DNA from: Pycnococcus provasolii
Taxonomy: Eukaryota > Chlorophyta > Pseudoscourfieldiophyceae > Pseudoscourfieldiales > Pycnococcaceae
Reading direction: 5' to 3'
DNA length: 64,000 nt
Assembly (NCBI GenBank): GCA_938743325.2
Contig: OW568878.1
Span: forward strand, 496,001-560,000
Positions within the stretch are counted from its first letter, which is position 1, and each line of letters begins with the position of its first letter. Of this stretch, positions 16,530 to 26,717 are shown piece after piece. The notes under the pieces are model-generated. The model saw only the letters and a list, made by a program, of their open reading frames with translations, searched no databases and had not been told where the DNA came from. Position numbers and translations under genes: made by a program.

Positions 16530-16724
16530 TTTTTTTTTTTACCTCCCCTTCCTATCGTAAGATTAGTAGGTTCACTTTGACCACTTCCTTGGTCGTGCCT
16601 GCCGGGTCGTTTTCCTCTCCCCTCATTTCGGGTTTAAGTTGGTGGTTGGTTTTCACATGTTTTTTTTTTCTCTCGTCTATGTACCCGGTAAGTATCTGTC
16701 CCTTCATTCTCTGTCGGCGCATAA

Positions 16725-17717
16725 ATGTCGAGCTTTCCAATGCCGTGCACTCTGCCCTCCTCCTCCTCCGAAGAGTCTGAGTCGACCGCGTACAAGGTGA
16801 TGCGCACCGTGTGGGTGCCGTGGCAGCGTGAACGACGACTCATGCGCGAACAAGAACGAATACAGGCGACACGACGAAGTGCGTGCCTCGACGCAGGAAA
16901 CCGTCACGCCGTGGTGTTGCGACGCGACGGGGGAGTCGCGTGCTGGGGCTTCAACGACTACGGCGAGGCGCCTCCCGACGGCGTCGACGGTGATTTCGTC
17001 GCGGTTGATGCGGGTGGTGCACACTCGATCGCGCTTCGACGCGACGGCAGTATCACGTGGTGGGGACACAACGGCGAAGGCCATGCACCTCCCGACGGCG
17101 TCGACGGAGATTTCGTCGCGGTTGCTGCGGGTGGTGTACACTCGATCGCGCTTCGACGCGACGGCAATGTCGCGTGCTGGGGCTGGAACATCTACGACCA
17201 GGCGCCTCCCGAGGGTGTTGATGGGGACTTTGTCGCAATCGCCGCCGGTGGTGTACACTCGCTCGCGTTGCGACGCAACGGCAGTGTCGCGTGCTGGGGA
17301 CGCAACGATCATGGCCAGGCACCTCCCGAGGGCGTCGCGGGTGACTTTGTCGCGATCGCCGCGGGTTGGATTCACTCGCTCGCGTTGCGACGCAACGGCA
17401 GTGTCGCGTGCTGGGGACGCAACGACGAAGGCCAGGCGCCTCCCGACGGCGTACCAGGCGTCTTCATCGCGGTAGCCGCGGGTGGCGCACACTCGCTGGC
17501 GCTTCGACGCGACGGAAGCATTGCGTGCTGGGGACGCAACCAATTTGATCAGGCGCCTCCTGGAGGCATGGACGGCGACTTCGTCGCAATTGGTGCGGGA
17601 CAGCACTTTTCCGTGGCGCTTCGACGCGACGGCAGTATCGCGTGCTGGGGATGCAACGACGACGGCGAGGCACCTCCCGACGGCGTGCACGGTCCTTTCA
17701 AGACGCCAGAGGTGTAA
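16725..17717 (+). CDS. RCC1-like repeat protein
   Basis: The 330-residue protein has about seven tandem units of 39 residues (117 bp), each of the form GDFVAIAAGGVHSLALRR-(D/N)GS-VACWGRND-GQAPP. The AAGGxHSLAL and CWGxN elements are the signature of RCC1-type beta-propeller blades; seven blades fit one propeller. The first 55 residues are Ser/Glu-rich then basic and have no repeat. RCC1 relatives act as guanine exchange factors or binding scaffolds; nothing here fixes a partner. The very similar units suggest recent expansion. The opposite strand holds a long antisense ORF produced by the repeat, which I reject. Confidence 0.8.
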   Translation: MSSFPMPCTLPSSSSEESESTAYKVMRTVWVPWQRERRLMREQERIQATRRSACLDAGNRHAVVLRRDGGVACWGFNDYGEAPPDGVDGDFVAVDAGGAHSIALRRDGSITWWGHNGEGHAPPDGVDGDFVAVAAGGVHSIALRRDGNVACWGWNIYDQAPPEGVDGDFVAIAAGGVHSLALRRNGSVACWGRNDHGQAPPEGVAGDFVAIAAGWIHSLALRRNGSVACWGRNDEGQAPPDGVPGVFIAVAAGGAHSLALRRDGSIACWGRNQFDQAPPGGMDGDFVAIGAGQHFSVALRRDGSIACWGCNDDGEAPPDGVHGPFKTPEV

Positions 17718-18302
17718 CATTCGAGTTGTAACATTCGCAGACACATTGTAGTTGAAATTACTTCAAATAAAACGTGCCTCCAGTCACCAGAGACGGGCGT
17801 GAAGCGAGGTACCTTACGTGATACAAAGTACACGTGTAGGCCGAGATCCTTGCCCCGTCAGAAGTGGTGCATGGGAGGACTTCCCCGTTCCCAAATGGAG
17901 CGCACAGCGTGATGGCACGCACGCCGACATCAACAGAGACTCTAAGGGTACCACAAGCGCCGTGCAAGTTGCTCAGACGATGCAAATTCAAATTATTATA
18001 CATATAAACGTGAAACGAACAGACGTCTGTCTTTACCTTTTATTTAGGTACCTACGATCCGGCATACAATACAATATACATAGTCCCCTGAGGGAGCGTT
18101 TCTCCCCCTTCCTTTCGCTGCTAGCTCACAGGCACGCGTGCTTCGCGTGCTTCGCCTGTTGCTTCCTTTGCCTCGAAAAAAGTAAGGGTATGTAGTTTAC
18201 ATCACAGATCATTTCCAGTAAAAACACCATCACCTCCAACCACCTCCTCTTCCTCCTCAATCAATCAATCAAATCAAATCAAATCAAATCACTCAAATCA
18301 AT
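17718..18302. other. Intergenic spacer between RCC1-like gene and UTP10
   Basis: No coding region is supported. The two genes converge here. Close to the UTP10 stop there is a low-complexity AATC/AAATC tract (about 18258-18300). The short ORFs in the spacer have no recognisable features. Confidence 0.5.
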
Positions 18303-21300
18303 TCATCCGAGCAAGCCTTCAATACCACTCAAATCTTCGAGCAAGCTCACGACACGTTTCGCAGCCTTACTCACCGCGCCACCGCTGTCGCTCTCCAGCA
18401 ACTCAGCAAGCGGGGGAACGAGCTCGGGAACCGTGAGCACAACCTCCTCGTTCAACCTTCTCACGACACGTTCCACGCAAGAGAGCCCGCGCAACTTGAA
18501 CACCGATCCAGAGCAGTCGCGCACGCATGTTAGCATGCGGCGCAGCAGCGTCTTCCATCGCGCGCCACCGCTCGGCGAAGCGACATCCGCAGCCACGAAA
18601 GCCTCGCATGCCGAGCCGAGCGCCTCCGTGAATCGAGCTTCATCCCACGCGTGCTCACGTAGGCATCCGGTTGCCAGGCTCACCAGGCACTCGGCGTTGC
18701 CCAGCTTTCGCAGGCAATCGCCATCCTCCTCCAGCTTTCGCGTGCTCTCAAGATCGAGCAGCGAAGCGCTAGCCTCGTGCGCCAGAAGCACGACTTCGTC
18801 AGCACTGTCTGAGTTAGCCACGCCGCGCGCCACCACATCAAGAATCCACGGGCCGACGAGCTCGAGCACAACGCTCCCAAGCCTCTGCGCGAGCGTCAAG
18901 CTGAGATTCAGGCTAAGCATGTCGTCCATCTCGAGCTTCGTCAGATGTGCTGCGGCATCCTCGCTGCTCAGCTTTGCAAGCGTGTCAGCGAGCGCATCTG
19001 CTGCTGCGTCGCACTGCACCGCGGACGTCGAAGCGGCGGATGTGATACAAGAGCAGATGTCGCCAGCCAGCGCGCGAGCGTCCACGTCACCCATCGTGCC
19101 GACGAGACGCTTCAGCAAAACGAGCGTGCTCTTCGCCTTATCGTCAACAATGCCGCCATTACCACTCTCATCTGCTGCAGCACCTTTCTTACGCCTCTTT
19201 GACGATCCCTTGTGCTGCTGCTGCTGCTGCTGCCCCACTTCCTTCACCTCGGATTCCAAACAAGTTAAGCATGCAGGTACCGAGAGGCGAGGGGCAACAC
19301 CACGCGCGAGTGCCGTGCAGGCATTGTCCCAGCCAGCACAGCCGCTAGCGGATGGCAAACTCAGCGCCTCAACCACCTTTGTCAGCTGCGCCTTGGCCAA
19401 CATCCCGCCGAGAGTCGTGCACAACTGCGACACACAAGCCATTCCAGCCTCCAGCTCTTCGCTATCGGACGCCGCGAAGGTATCAGCCAGCAGCGAGTCA
19501 GCGAGCGACGGCAGGAGAGGAGTTGCGCGTCGACGCACCGCCGCCAGAAGAGCGTCCGCGGCGTAAAGGCGTTCCGTTCGCGCTTGTTCGCGATCGGATG
19601 CCATGAGGTGGGGCAACAAGGCCATGCATGGCGTGATTGCCGGCTCGCGATCGAACGCCCTGGCGCAACGCGCACAGGCAGCCGCGGCGCGGTACCACGT
19701 CTCAGGCTTGCCCGAGACGCTCTTGCGCTTGCCGCCTCGATCAGAGGAACCACCTGATCCCGCAAGACCCTCGCACGCAGTCGTAAGCACGCCCAATGCT
19801 TCCTCCTCCTCCTCCTCCTCCTGGCGAATCGTGGATGCCATGTCATCCATCAGGCGTGCGAGCGTATCGCACGCACGGCGCTCAAGCGACAAAGTGGCAG
19901 CCTCAAGCGCCCCGACGCAGCATCGCGCAAGTTCAAGCGGCGGAAGCAATTCTTCCAGAGCATCGCGCAGATTGCGTGCGTGCTCATCATCGTCATCGCC
20001 TTGCCTATCAAGCCAGGCAACCTTGTACAGCTCTCTCATTCGCGGCACGACGACGTCTGCATCGTCGCCATCAGCCAAAATCGGCATCGAGTCGTCGTTT
20101 GAGAAGAACGCCATTTCGTCGTCGCCGTCTTCATCAACAGTTCGTCCCTGCAGCTGCAAGCGTCCAAGTTGGGCCACCTTCGATTCAACGGGCGTTCCCG
20201 CCGCGTCGGAGACGAGGCGCGCGAGTGCCGCGAGGCGAACATTCACAGGGCATGCGCTCAGGCACGTGCTGCACATGCTGCCAGCTTCCGCGGGATCCAT
20301 CGCAGAAAGACCTGCAAGCCTAACGCCGTTCGACGCAGCAGAACTGCCAACGCTCGACTGCAAAAGCGACGCACTGCCGTCCGCTCCCGACTGGCGCATG
20401 AGCAAGCCTCCCAAGATAGCAGCCACCGCCGGCGCTGCTGTATCCTCGCCGGCTCCTCCGCACACCGCGCCAACCGCGTACATGACGACGCCGTCGCGGA
20501 CGTGTGCAATGGCATCATTCGGCAAAGCCTTGAGCACATCGAGTATGAAAAGAACGCAAGCATCGGCGTTTGAAAGTTCGGATGATTTCTGCCTTTTGCC
20601 TCGTCCGCTTGTTCCCACATTTCCTCCAGCCTCGCGCTGTGCCTGAAGCCATGGGATGAGAGCCTCGCGAAGCGCTGCATCGGCGAGTGCTACGTCCTCC
20701 TCCTCGGCAGCCAGTCCGAGACGACCTGCCGCCACTGCCGCGTCTACCGCATGCGGTGCAACGACAGATGGTGACACCTGCGCCAAGCCACGCAATGCTC
20801 GCAGGGCGCAACGCCCTGTGTTCATAGATGCCTGGCGCACATCGCACGCAACACGCAGAAGAAGTGGGGGAAGCGACGAGATGCACGCGGCGCTGCTGAT
20901 CGTCTCCCCAGTTTCGCCGCAGCAGGCTTCGAGCGCAGCAAAGCACAGGCAAATTGCATACGTGTCCTGCGCTGATGAGATATCTGCCCCTCCCTCTTCG
21001 CCAACGCCAACTTCACCGTCAGCCAAGAGTGAACACACGAGACCATGCGCTGCGTCTGCAACACCTGCAGGTGGCCTCTCTAGCCGCAGGACGAACTCAA
21101 GCGCTTTGCACGAGAGACGTAGGCGTGCCTCGGGCGACTTCGCCTCATCACTGGGATGCGCACCTTCCTTCCCATTGCTGTCATATATGATAAAGCACAA
21201 CGCCCGCGCCATTTCGGAATGTTCTATCACCGAAGCGCGGAGAGACGCTTCGGCCGCATCCGATGCCATACCCATGCCTTCACCGCCCTCAATCACAGCA

Positions 21301-24300
21301 AGCAGAGCTTCGACGAGCTCGACGAGCTGACCCTCGCCATGCGATCCTGCACCTGAGGCTTGCAGCACACGTGGCACCGTCGACGCGGCGGATGCCGCGG
21401 ACTGAGGCAAGAAAGCGGCTGCACGTAGGCACAGGAGTATGCTCGGGATTGCCGCAGCGGCTGCCAGCGGTGCTGATGCCACGGCGCGTGCGGCAACGAA
21501 GTCAAGTGAAGAGTCAAACCATTCATCCGAGGATGCCGCCATGGCACGCCTTGCTGCCGCATTAGCGAGTGCCAAACGCGCTGGTGCGGCTGCAGCAGGC
21601 GTGCTTCCGTCATTGATATCAGCGCTCTCCACGAGCATACAATCAGCGATCTCGGCAAGTCCTGCGGCAGCAGCCGGCGGGGTGATGTCATTCAACATCG
21701 CCATGGCACGGTCGCGCATATAACGTGACCAAGCCATTTTGTCGGTGTCTGCATCTGACAAAACTGCCGCGGCTGCGGCTGCCGTCTTTTTATGAGGCCT
21801 GCCGCGTGCTTTCGTGGACGGCGTCGCCGCTTGCCGTTGAGCAGCTTCTATACCAATAGTCCAATGAATGGCAGCACGTGCAACGTCAACGGAAATAGCG
21901 CCGTGCGTTGCCGCGCAAGACTCTGGTGAGGTTGCATCCTTGAGTGCAGATATAAGGCGAGCGAGCGACGTCGCCTCGAGGCGCTCGGGAGCGGCTAACG
22001 ATGCAGAGCCATGCTGCAGGATTCGATCGATCGTTGCGCATGCCGCCGTCCTCGTCTCAGCGGGTGCCGCCTTCACAGCATCTGCAAGCACCTGAGCAGC
22101 CTCGGCAAGCGATGTGAGCGCCGATGTAGCCGCGGCACGCACTACACCGCTGCGTGCGCCGTGTGCAGCAGCGAGCACGTTTGGAAGGATTACCATCTGC
22201 AGCGTTTCTAGAGAGGCGCACGCCGCGAGTGGCATTGCCGATGTTGAAGTTGCAGCGGTGCTCGTGAACTTTGCGACGGCTTTAATTGCGGATACCGCCG
22301 CCTTCGTGTCCTCCGCCTTGGTGCCATCCTCGAGCTCGCCAACCGAAGTTTCATTCGACACGGATAGGAGCAGGATGTCAACAAGCGCACTTGCCTCGCC
22401 AAAGGCTGATGCGACAGCCGCATCAGCCGCATCCTCCCCGCCCAGCTTTGCACGCTCGACGCGCGCTCTCAGGGAGCACACCGCTCTCACCTCGGTATCG
22501 TCCATCCGCACGAGGGCGCGTGATAGCCACAATCGCAACAGCGAGGCACGCCCATCCCATGCAGACTCTTCGGCATTGTTCAGAAGGGCGAGACGTAGCT
22601 GACGCGATGCCACACGCCATGCCATCCACGGGCTCTGCGCACGCATTTGCCAGTTTCGCACGCCGATCTCGCCCTCAATCGCGGCAGCGTCCCAGCTGCT
22701 GCCCTCACGCAAGGCTTTCACGTCGTTTTCCACGCCACCATCTTGCTCGAGCTTCAACAACTCAAACGCTTTGTCAATTAGTGCCAGTTTGGCCACTCCA
22801 TCGCCTCGTGTCACGAAGCCAGTTAATGCGAGCAATGCCACGTGGCTTGCCGCACTTGGCGGGGGTGGGATTAAGGCGGCTGCGAAGCAGGATGCATCTG
22901 GCGAAGAGTCAATGAGCGCACTGATAAGGTGCACGACGCCTTGCGCGTGCCACTCACAGCGATCGGACGCCACTGTGTGCAGCTCGAGAGCTGCAGCCTG
23001 CTTGCCACGCTTCTTCGCCTCAGACTTTGATTTTCCACTTCCATCCTCGCCCGTCGATCCGGAAACTTGGTGCCATTCTCTTAGCATTTTCCATTCGCCG
23101 TCACCTAAACAGGCAAGCACGCCGTTGCGGCACGTCTCCAGTGCTGCGCAGCAGCTCACCGCCGCCTTGCGCATAGGTTTTCTCGAAGGAACGAGCACGT
23201 CGCATGCTGCGTCAATGATGCGCCACGTGCATGAATTAGCAAGGCCTGGGTTAGCTTCTGGAATGTGGGTAGCGAGCACCGCGCAAGCGCGCTTTGCCAC
23301 CGTTGCAGCGTCCGAAGCGTCAGCGCGCATACGTGAACCACTTGCTGCGGACGAAGCTGCTTTCATGGCAGCCTCGGCGCACGTGGGCGTAGTCCATAGC
23401 GCAGGTGTGCGCAGTGCCGCGCGCGCCACGGCAGCATCCGCATCCGTGGCTAGGGAAATTGCGGCAGTGGCAACTTGCACGGGCGAAATACCAGCCGCTG
23501 CATCTGCCACTGCTTCTTCTTCATCGTCACCCGCTGTCGTTCCGTTGGCAGATGGGGCGGCGGCAGCAGCAAGCTGTTTCAGTGCAGCCTTGCGAGCATC
23601 CGCCGAAGCCGATGTGACGCCTGAGCTCGCCGAAATTCCAAAGCCAGGGATCGGCGCAGCGGCTCCGCCGCCGAGTGCTCGCTGCAGGAATGCCTCGAGA
23701 GGTTCGTTCGCTGTGCGCGATTCTTCAGCCGACGCTTTGTGATGCTTGTGACGTCTCTTCTTCTTCTTCACGGAAGACTCTTCCCCCGACATCGGCGATA
23801 ATGGTCCCGCCGCCTCCTTAGCATCTTGAGAACCAGTCGTCAAGGCGGCGTCCACCGCACGCGCAACATCATCCGGCGCCGCGTCTGCCATCGTGCGCAG
23901 TACATCCGTCATCGTCTCGAGGACAGCAGCGACATCTTCGTCAACCTGCGCCGATTCACCCTCCGAGTCCGCGAGTGCTAGCCTCACTACGCGGATGCAC
24001 TCTGTTGCCATGGCCCGTCGGGTATCGGGTAGTAGCTTTACGTGTCCCATTAGCGACGCGAAATCGCGCAGCGTTGCCCGCGCGTAGCGTCCGGCGGACA
24101 CATCTCGAGCATGCATGAGCAGGGATCCCAGCATCTGGTGCACAAGAGGCGCGACTCGCTCGGCGGGATACGACTCCAGCACTCCTGTAAGATCACGTAC
24201 GAGCCTTGCGCCTCCCATTTGCTTGCTGAGCGCCACGTACGCGTCCGTGGGCAGAAATGCCGCCGCGGTGCCACGTGGGGCGCTAGTCACGCTAGCCAGA

Positions 24301-25319
24301 CACGCAACCAGCATTTTGCTGTGAGCAGGAGCATGCGCGGACGAACATGCACGGGAAATTGCGATGACGAGAGCGTTAATCGCGGCGTCGGCGAGCGGCG
24401 TCGTCCCATGCGCGAGGTGAACGGCAATCGTTGCACATGCGCTCTGGAATCTGCTGTGCGGGCTGCCAGGCTGTGCCGGCCCACCGAGTCCCGCATGCAG
24501 CGTTGGCAGCAGTGCTCTCACAAGATGCTCCCTCGCTGCGCTGTTTGTGCTCGCGTTGAGCGCAGCGTGCGCGGTGCTCACGAAAAGGCTCATCCACCGC
24601 GCGTTACCCGCATCACGCATACACGTGCGCGCCGTCTCCGCGAACCACCTCACGAGCTCGGCGTGGTCCGACGGCGCAGCCACGCGAGAGAGGAGCGTTT
24701 CTCTCGCAAGCGGTGCCCCCGCTCGTTGGCACGGTCTCAGCCAGCTCCATCTGCGGTGCTGGGCGAGCGCTCTTTCGTCGACGCAGCGCAGCAGCCTGGC
24801 GAAAGCCGGCGTTTCGTGCATGGGCATGGCCATCGCCATGAGCGCGTCCAGGTCGCGCACGTGCACGCGGTATGCGCGCATTAGAAACTCCAAGCACTTG
24901 TTCGCTCGGCTTGTTCCAAAGTGCGGCGCTAGCATTCTCAGGAACGCGTGCAAGTTGCTTGCGAATCTCTCCGCAACCGGCGGCGCCATGAGTTCGCGTG
25001 CGGACTTCTGCGCAGCCGCCGGTCCGAACAGCGACTTCGCGAACGCGTCAAATTTCGGATCCTTCGCCGTCAGCTCAGCCACGCCGTTGCGCGCCGCATC
25101 CAGCAGCGTTGCGAGCGACGTGTCGTTGGCTTGCTGCACGCTGTCGAACAGCATCGACGCCGCCAAGCCATCTGCGGCGCCGGGGGCCGCTGCGCCTGCT
25201 TGTTGTCCCGCGTTGTGGGCGAGTGCGCCGAGCTGAGCTCCGAGCAGCGTGCTGGAGGGGGCGAATGTGTGCGACATGGTGGAGTGCACGTGCGTGGGCG
25301 TAGGCGGAGGCGGCGCCAC
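18303..25319 (-). CDS. UTP10: SSU processome protein UTP10 / HEATR1
   Basis: The 2338-residue HEAT-repeat protein fits UTP10 (BP28, HEATR1). The N-terminal region carries the family pattern: LGALAHNAGQQ, SMLFDSVQQANDTSLATLL, FLRMLAPHFGTSRANKCLEF, then YRVHVRDLDALMAMAMPMHE. Helical HEAT units fill the middle, and the C-terminus (LVPPLAELLESDSG ending LLEDLSGIEGLLG) matches the BP28CT end. UTP10 belongs to the t-UTP/UtpA subcomplex that joins early pre-rRNA in the nucleolus and links Pol I transcription with 18S processing. Three lysine or acidic low-complexity inserts occur (KKKKRRHKHHK, KRRKKGAAA). No intron is seen, and Ala content is high as in other proteins of the window. I chose the first Met; the Met at residue 15 is an alternative. 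Confidence 0.85.
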   Translation of the reverse strand: MAPPPPTPTHVHSTMSHTFAPSSTLLGAQLGALAHNAGQQAGAAAPGAADGLAASMLFDSVQQANDTSLATLLDAARNGVAELTAKDPKFDAFAKSLFGPAAAQKSARELMAPPVAERFASNLHAFLRMLAPHFGTSRANKCLEFLMRAYRVHVRDLDALMAMAMPMHETPAFARLLRCVDERALAQHRRWSWLRPCQRAGAPLARETLLSRVAAPSDHAELVRWFAETARTCMRDAGNARWMSLFVSTAHAALNASTNSAAREHLVRALLPTLHAGLGGPAQPGSPHSRFQSACATIAVHLAHGTTPLADAAINALVIAISRACSSAHAPAHSKMLVACLASVTSAPRGTAAAFLPTDAYVALSKQMGGARLVRDLTGVLESYPAERVAPLVHQMLGSLLMHARDVSAGRYARATLRDFASLMGHVKLLPDTRRAMATECIRVVRLALADSEGESAQVDEDVAAVLETMTDVLRTMADAAPDDVARAVDAALTTGSQDAKEAAGPLSPMSGEESSVKKKKRRHKHHKASAEESRTANEPLEAFLQRALGGGAAAPIPGFGISASSGVTSASADARKAALKQLAAAAAPSANGTTAGDDEEEAVADAAAGISPVQVATAAISLATDADAAVARAALRTPALWTTPTCAEAAMKAASSAASGSRMRADASDAATVAKRACAVLATHIPEANPGLANSCTWRIIDAACDVLVPSRKPMRKAAVSCCAALETCRNGVLACLGDGEWKMLREWHQVSGSTGEDGSGKSKSEAKKRGKQAAALELHTVASDRCEWHAQGVVHLISALIDSSPDASCFAAALIPPPPSAASHVALLALTGFVTRGDGVAKLALIDKAFELLKLEQDGGVENDVKALREGSSWDAAAIEGEIGVRNWQMRAQSPWMAWRVASRQLRLALLNNAEESAWDGRASLLRLWLSRALVRMDDTEVRAVCSLRARVERAKLGGEDAADAAVASAFGEASALVDILLLSVSNETSVGELEDGTKAEDTKAAVSAIKAVAKFTSTAATSTSAMPLAACASLETLQMVILPNVLAAAHGARSGVVRAAATSALTSLAEAAQVLADAVKAAPAETRTAACATIDRILQHGSASLAAPERLEATSLARLISALKDATSPESCAATHGAISVDVARAAIHWTIGIEAAQRQAATPSTKARGRPHKKTAAAAAAVLSDADTDKMAWSRYMRDRAMAMLNDITPPAAAAGLAEIADCMLVESADINDGSTPAAAAPARLALANAAARRAMAASSDEWFDSSLDFVAARAVASAPLAAAAAIPSILLCLRAAAFLPQSAASAASTVPRVLQASGAGSHGEGQLVELVEALLAVIEGGEGMGMASDAAEASLRASVIEHSEMARALCFIIYDSNGKEGAHPSDEAKSPEARLRLSCKALEFVLRLERPPAGVADAAHGLVCSLLADGEVGVGEEGGADISSAQDTYAICLCFAALEACCGETGETISSAACISSLPPLLLRVACDVRQASMNTGRCALRALRGLAQVSPSVVAPHAVDAAVAAGRLGLAAEEEDVALADAALREALIPWLQAQREAGGNVGTSGRGKRQKSSELSNADACVLFILDVLKALPNDAIAHVRDGVVMYAVGAVCGGAGEDTAAPAVAAILGGLLMRQSGADGSASLLQSSVGSSAASNGVRLAGLSAMDPAEAGSMCSTCLSACPVNVRLAALARLVSDAAGTPVESKVAQLGRLQLQGRTVDEDGDDEMAFFSNDDSMPILADGDDADVVVPRMRELYKVAWLDRQGDDDDEHARNLRDALEELLPPLELARCCVGALEAATLSLERRACDTLARLMDDMASTIRQEEEEEEEALGVLTTACEGLAGSGGSSDRGGKRKSVSGKPETWYRAAAACARCARAFDREPAITPCMALLPHLMASDREQARTERLYAADALLAAVRRRATPLLPSLADSLLADTFAASDSEELEAGMACVSQLCTTLGGMLAKAQLTKVVEALSLPSASGCAGWDNACTALARGVAPRLSVPACLTCLESEVKEVGQQQQQQHKGSSKRRKKGAAADESGNGGIVDDKAKSTLVLLKRLVGTMGDVDARALAGDICSCITSAASTSAVQCDAAADALADTLAKLSSEDAAAHLTKLEMDDMLSLNLSLTLAQRLGSVVLELVGPWILDVVARGVANSDSADEVVLLAHEASASLLDLESTRKLEEDGDCLRKLGNAECLVSLATGCLREHAWDEARFTEALGSACEAFVAADVASPSGGARWKTLLRRMLTCVRDCSGSVFKLRGLSCVERVVRRLNEEVVLTVPELVPPLAELLESDSGGAVSKAAKRVVSLLEDLSGIEGLLG

Positions 25320-25514
25320 ACACGAAGCAAAAAAGCAGGCCTAGGATGGGCGTTTTGGGGATGGGATGCCGGCGCCGCCGCCAAGAAGAACAGGGAACGG
25401 ACTGTTTCGGCGTTTCCCCCTCAGTTCCCCCTCACGTCTCACGTCTCAATTGGCTGATTGGGGTTTCAGAAGAACCCCCCGGGAGTTCGGGGTTTCATCA
25501 ACCTTGCATAGTCG

Positions 25515-26717
25515 TTACTTGAATAGTATCCGCTGCCGCACGCGCGCTGCCGCCCTTGATGCCAAGCACACGTGCACCGCTATCGCGCCGCACAGATACG
25601 CGCCGTGCATGAGAAACCGCCTCGTTGACGCAGACAGGGGCACGCCGCCGCCGCGGGCGGGCTGACGTCCCCCGCGGGAGGGTGCGGCACGCTGGCGTCG
25701 CGAACCCTCGTTCAAGCGACGGGGCTGGCCGCGCCCACTCCATCGAGCACCGGATGCAGCGGAGCGCAGTCCCGCCAACTTCGCGCAGAGGTGAATTAAG
25801 ACAGGTCGCGCGTGCACGCGAAGGATTCCGGCGCTGATCCCTGCAATGCGGGACACGAAAACAAGAGACACTCCTCCACCTACGGATGCCCAAGTCGGCG
25901 GCATGATGAGATAACGCATGGCGTCTTCCATAATCAGCTTTACCCACGGCGTGTACTCGATGGGAACCTTCACGGGGAGAAAGAAGTACATCCGCATGGT
26001 GGTTTGCATTCCAGCCATTTCCTCGCCGAGCACGGCTTCCATCGAATCCGCAATCATGCCCGCACCGCAGCAGCCGTCGAAGAAGTACGTGTCACTCGAC
26101 AGGACGCCAAGTTTGTGCGCGATGGCCGCGCCCCCGACTGTGAGCGATGCTGAGGTGAGCGCGCAAATGGCCACGTCTTTCACGAGCGTTTCTGTTCCCC
26201 TTCGCTTCTCAAGCATTTCACCCGTGGTGACTATATTTGCGAGAGACATGATCCACTGTTCCCACGACGTATGCATGAGGTGGCACGAAATAAGCCTGCG
26301 CAGTTGTCCACCACCTCGAAGCACAGCGTGCGGATTCAGCGCGTCGTCCAAAAAGTTGCGCTGAACGAGCATAGGTACAGTGATGCTGAGCGCGGTTGCA
26401 AGCGTAGCCATCGGCGGTTTGGTCTCATGTCTCCCACCTCCTCCTCTTCTTCTTCCACCTCTCGTGGTGCCCCCTCTTTGCGATGAGAGTTTCCAGTTAT
26501 CAAACTGCCGCACAAGAAAAGGCTGCAGCGTGGATGCGGCTAAAAATAGCAGGTGGATTTGGTGCAAGGACAAGTCAGAGGGGTCAAACTCAACGGGTAC
26601 GTTGACTGGCGCCCGGCTGGTACCCAGCCACAGTCGGTCTGCCGACGCGAGCATTCTATCTTTTTTGCTGTTTGCGTGTTGTTGTCTTCGTTTCATCGGC
26701 GGAGTGGGAAACGACAT
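25515..26717 (-). CDS. Rhomboid-fold membrane protein, catalytic residues replaced
   Basis: The 400-residue protein shows rhomboid features: RLISCHLMHTSWEQWIMSLAN at about 141-161 fits the TM2 region (H and N of the oxyanion site), a GEMLEKRRG block follows, DGCCGAG at 214-220 sits where active rhomboids have GxSG, and VSRIAGISAGIL at 288-299 sits where they have AH-x-x-G. Thus the catalytic Ser is Cys217 and the catalytic His is Arg290, so proteolysis is not expected. It may act as an iRhom- or derlin-like client-binding protein in an organelle or ER membrane. An Arg/Gly tract at 81-96 and a basic C-terminal linker precede a last hydrophobic segment at about 366-385. Family assignment is moderate. 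Confidence 0.55.
   Translation of the reverse strand: MSFPTPPMKRRQQHANSKKDRMLASADRLWLGTSRAPVNVPVEFDPSDLSLHQIHLLFLAASTLQPFLVRQFDNWKLSSQRGGTTRGGRRRGGGGRHETKPPMATLATALSITVPMLVQRNFLDDALNPHAVLRGGGQLRRLISCHLMHTSWEQWIMSLANIVTTGEMLEKRRGTETLVKDVAICALTSASLTVGGAAIAHKLGVLSSDTYFFDGCCGAGMIADSMEAVLGEEMAGMQTTMRMYFFLPVKVPIEYTPWVKLIMEDAMRYLIMPPTWASVGGGVSLVFVSRIAGISAGILRVHARPVLIHLCAKLAGLRSAASGARWSGRGQPRRLNEGSRRQRAAPSRGGRQPARGGGVPLSASTRRFLMHGAYLCGAIAVHVCLASRAAARVRQRILFK

Noticed and set aside
16704-17744. 346-codon minus-strand ORF opposite the RCC1-like gene
   Set aside because: Its 39-residue periodicity mirrors the RCC1 units on the other strand, which carry recognisable blade motifs.
18303-25319. GCN1 as the identity of the giant HEAT protein
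   Set aside because: The N-terminal segment and BP28CT-like end fit UTP10/HEATR1; GCN1 landmarks such as an eEF3-like block were not seen.
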